From the NCBI RefSeq assembly GCF_903815225.1, contig NZ_LR813084.1, positions 1,840,501-1,904,500 on the forward strand: a stretch of 64,000 nt of DNA, in the 5' to 3' direction. The DNA comes from Delftia tsuruhatensis (GTDB lineage Bacteria > Pseudomonadota > Gammaproteobacteria > Burkholderiales > Burkholderiaceae_C). A model generated the notes under the pieces. That model did not search any database, was not told the DNA's origin, and worked only from the letters and a program-made list of their open reading frames with translations. The translations under genes and the position numbers were made by a program. Below are positions 62,779-64,000 of the stretch, in pieces. Within the stretch, counting starts at the first letter, position 1. Every line of letters begins with the position of its first letter.

Positions 62779-62947
62779 CTGCCCAGGCGAACGGCGGAAC
62801 ACTCCAAGCCACGTCCGTCTGGACAGGACCCGGGCGGTACGCTCCCCGGTGGTTCACAGAAGGTGGTCCCTGCCGGGCCTTCTGCTGGTTTCCACGTCAG
62901 CGGCAGCCTGCATGAAGCGGCTGCGCCTATCGCCAGTTGCGTACCCC
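62779..62947 (-). ncRNA. ZTP (pfl-type) riboswitch upstream of glyA
   Basis: On the minus strand the leader reads GGUACGC-AACUGGCG near its 5' end (62945 downward), then a long stem, then CCACCGGGGAGCGUACC (62852-62836), and CCGUUCGCCUGGGCA (62794-62780). GGUACGC pairs perfectly with GCGUACC to form P1, and CGGGGAGC and CGCCUGGGCA are the conserved ligand-site motifs of the ZTP class. The P2 region is longer than usual (a CAGAAGG/CCUUCUG stem inside). A CCCUUG/CAAGGG hairpin (62763-62778) and a possible GGCAG:CUGCC pairing next to the glyA start suggest translational control. From family knowledge such riboswitches sit upstream of glyA, folD and purH. Confidence 0.85.
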
Positions 62948-63045
62948 GTTAGTGTAGCTGAGCCGGCGCTGCCGCTTGCGCCGCGGTTGCGCCGGTGACG
63001 CCGCTTTTGCGTGCGGCGCTTTGCGGTGCGCGCCGTGGCCACCAT

Positions 63046-63069
63046 GAAAAAAGCTGGCCTCGGCCAGCT
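63046..63069 (-). terminator. Rho-independent terminator after the transglycosylase gene
   Basis: On the minus strand, AGCTGGCC/GGCCAGCT forms a stem followed by six T, 29 bases beyond the stop codon of the transglycosylase gene. Between here and the riboswitch (62948-63045) only a weak promoter-like TACACT for glyA was noticed; together with the riboswitch this fills the 358-base gap before glyA. Confidence 0.85.
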
Positions 63070-63097
63070 CCAGTCGTCATCTCGCGGCGGGGCGCGG

Positions 63098-64000
63098 CTA
63101 CAGGGCCGGCTCCTGGGTTTGCAGTGCTACCTGCTCGGTGCGCACGGACGGAATACCCGAGCTCACGGGTACCGGTGCCTGTGTGGCGGCGGCCTCGGTG
63201 GCCGTGGCTGCTGTGGCGGGTGTGACAGGCTTGGTCACCGCGACCTGGACCGCCGGCTTGGGCTGCTCGATCTTGGCTGTCATCAAGGGCACCGCGCGCA
63301 TGCCTGCCGCAAGGCGCAGGCGCTGGTGCTCGGCCAGCACCTTGGCGGCGTAGCCACCATCGGTGGGCAGATTGGCCGCGCCCACGTAGTAACGCAGGCC
63401 GCCCTCGATGGAGCCGGCGCGCTCTATGCATTCCTTGAGCACGCGCACGCCCACGCGCAGATTGCTCACGGGATCGAACGCAGCGTTCTGGCCACCGAAG
63501 TTCTCGTACTTGTCGGTGTGCACCGTGGTCATCACCTGCATCAGACCCTGCGCGCCCACGGCGCTTTGTGCGAACGGGTTGAAGCTCGACTCGATCGCCA
63601 TGATGGCCAGGATCAGCGTGGGATCCAGGCGGTTGGCCTTGCCCAGGTCGTAGGCCTCGCTGACCAGGGCAGCGATGGGCTCCGGCGCCACGCGGTATTT
63701 CTTGCTGAGCCAGAAGGCCACGGCCGCCTGCTCCTTGGGCAGGCTCTTGGGATTGGTCGCCGTCGCGCGCTCGCTGGCGGCGAGCTCGACGGGCATGCCC
63801 AGTTCGGCCGTCTGGCGGGCGGTCAGCCAGGAGCGCAACTGGCTCTCTCCGGCATCGCGCAGATCGGGACGGGCGAACAAGGTGATGGCCAGAAAGGCCA
63901 CAGCCAGGCCCAGCAGGGCGAAGCTGTTGTGGATGATGGCAAGAAAACCGTTGGCCACATCGATGGCGAACGTTCGCGCGGCGGCGAAGAATTTTCCTGA
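63098..64000 (-). CDS. Lytic murein transglycosylase (SLT domain), 5' end outside window
   Basis: The frame stays open to the window edge, reading FFAAARTFAIDVANGFLAIIHNSF upstream of a GTG at 63958, so the true start is probably beyond 64000. The visible part has one membrane helix (FALLGLAVAFLAITLFA), then an SLT domain with the catalytic Glu in LILAIMAIESSFNPFAQS, VGAQGLMQVM, and YYVGAANLP. The C-terminus (about the last 60 residues) is a disordered Ala/Thr/Pro/Val tail. It cleaves peptidoglycan glycan strands from the periplasmic face. Confidence 0.88.
   Translation of the reverse strand, partial: SGKFFAAARTFAIDVANGFLAIIHNSFALLGLAVAFLAITLFARPDLRDAGESQLRSWLTARQTAELGMPVELAASERATATNPKSLPKEQAAVAFWLSKKYRVAPEPIAALVSEAYDLGKANRLDPTLILAIMAIESSFNPFAQSAVGAQGLMQVMTTVHTDKYENFGGQNAAFDPVSNLRVGVRVLKECIERAGSIEGGLRYYVGAANLPTDGGYAAKVLAEHQRLRLAAGMRAVPLMTAKIEQPKPAVQVAVTKPVTPATAATATEAAATQAPVPVSSGIPSVRTEQVALQTQEPAL

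Overview
The window is high-GC DNA from a betaproteobacterium, most likely a member of the Comamonadaceae and plausibly Delftia or a near relative. This rests on the gene families and neighbourhoods (ntrB-ntrC, thyA-folA, aroC, nrdR, glyA), on abundant Bug-type and TRAP solute-binding proteins, on IPTL-CTERM surface proteins, and on short GC-rich intergenic repeats of the kind found in this family. No rRNA or tRNA gene and no CRISPR array was seen.

Layout. 1-3.7 kb: nitrogen two-component system ntrB-ntrC and a small unknown protein. 3.7-5.8 kb: xth, then a small decayed phage-like island with three overlapping genes, one of them an internally deleted Gp37/Gp68-type gene. 6.0-8.1 kb: a cytosine-deaminase-like hydrolase convergent with a Crp/Fnr regulator. 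8.2-20.3 kb: a surface or secretion module with a 1510-residue beta-propeller/Ig-repeat IPTL-CTERM protein, three consecutive phage-tail-collar proteins, two related small proteins (one with a Tat-like leader), a GNAT acetyltransferase and a giant M36 metalloprotease that also ends in an IPTL-CTERM-like tail. 20.3-27.7 kb: a sugar-acid type catabolic operon (TRAP transporter, enolase-superfamily dehydratase, PdxA2-like dehydrogenase, Bug protein, remnant of a DHDPS-family gene) with a divergent LysR regulator and a clear LysR box.

27.7-34.8 kb: a second LysR gene, a D-glutamate-cyclase-like (DUF1445) gene, a fused 5-oxoprolinase and an MFS transporter, with a shared motif in two of the promoters. 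34.8-41.0 kb: a DUF1993-like gene, a HAD phosphatase, and an iron-type ECF sigma/FecR/TonB-receptor cassette behind a Fur box, followed by the 3' stump of a second receptor. 41.0-48.1 kb: housekeeping genes (metallophosphatase, folA, thyA, lipoprotein, FAD oxidase, DUF2069, BrkB-like, DUF962). 48.3-59.7 kb: amide and hydrolase metabolism, including an AraC regulator fused to a full acetamidase/formamidase domain and divergent from a Tat-exported paralogue of that enzyme, then metY, a CBS protein, an amidase with a Bug protein, and an AraC regulator. 59.8-64 kb: aroC, nrdR, glyA (behind a ZTP-type riboswitch) and a lytic transglycosylase running off the end.

The strongest candidates for something undescribed are the AraC-acetamidase fusion (a likely enzyme-derived sensor) and the tail-collar/IPTL-CTERM surface module. 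All functions are inferred from sequence patterns and family knowledge; no database search was run.
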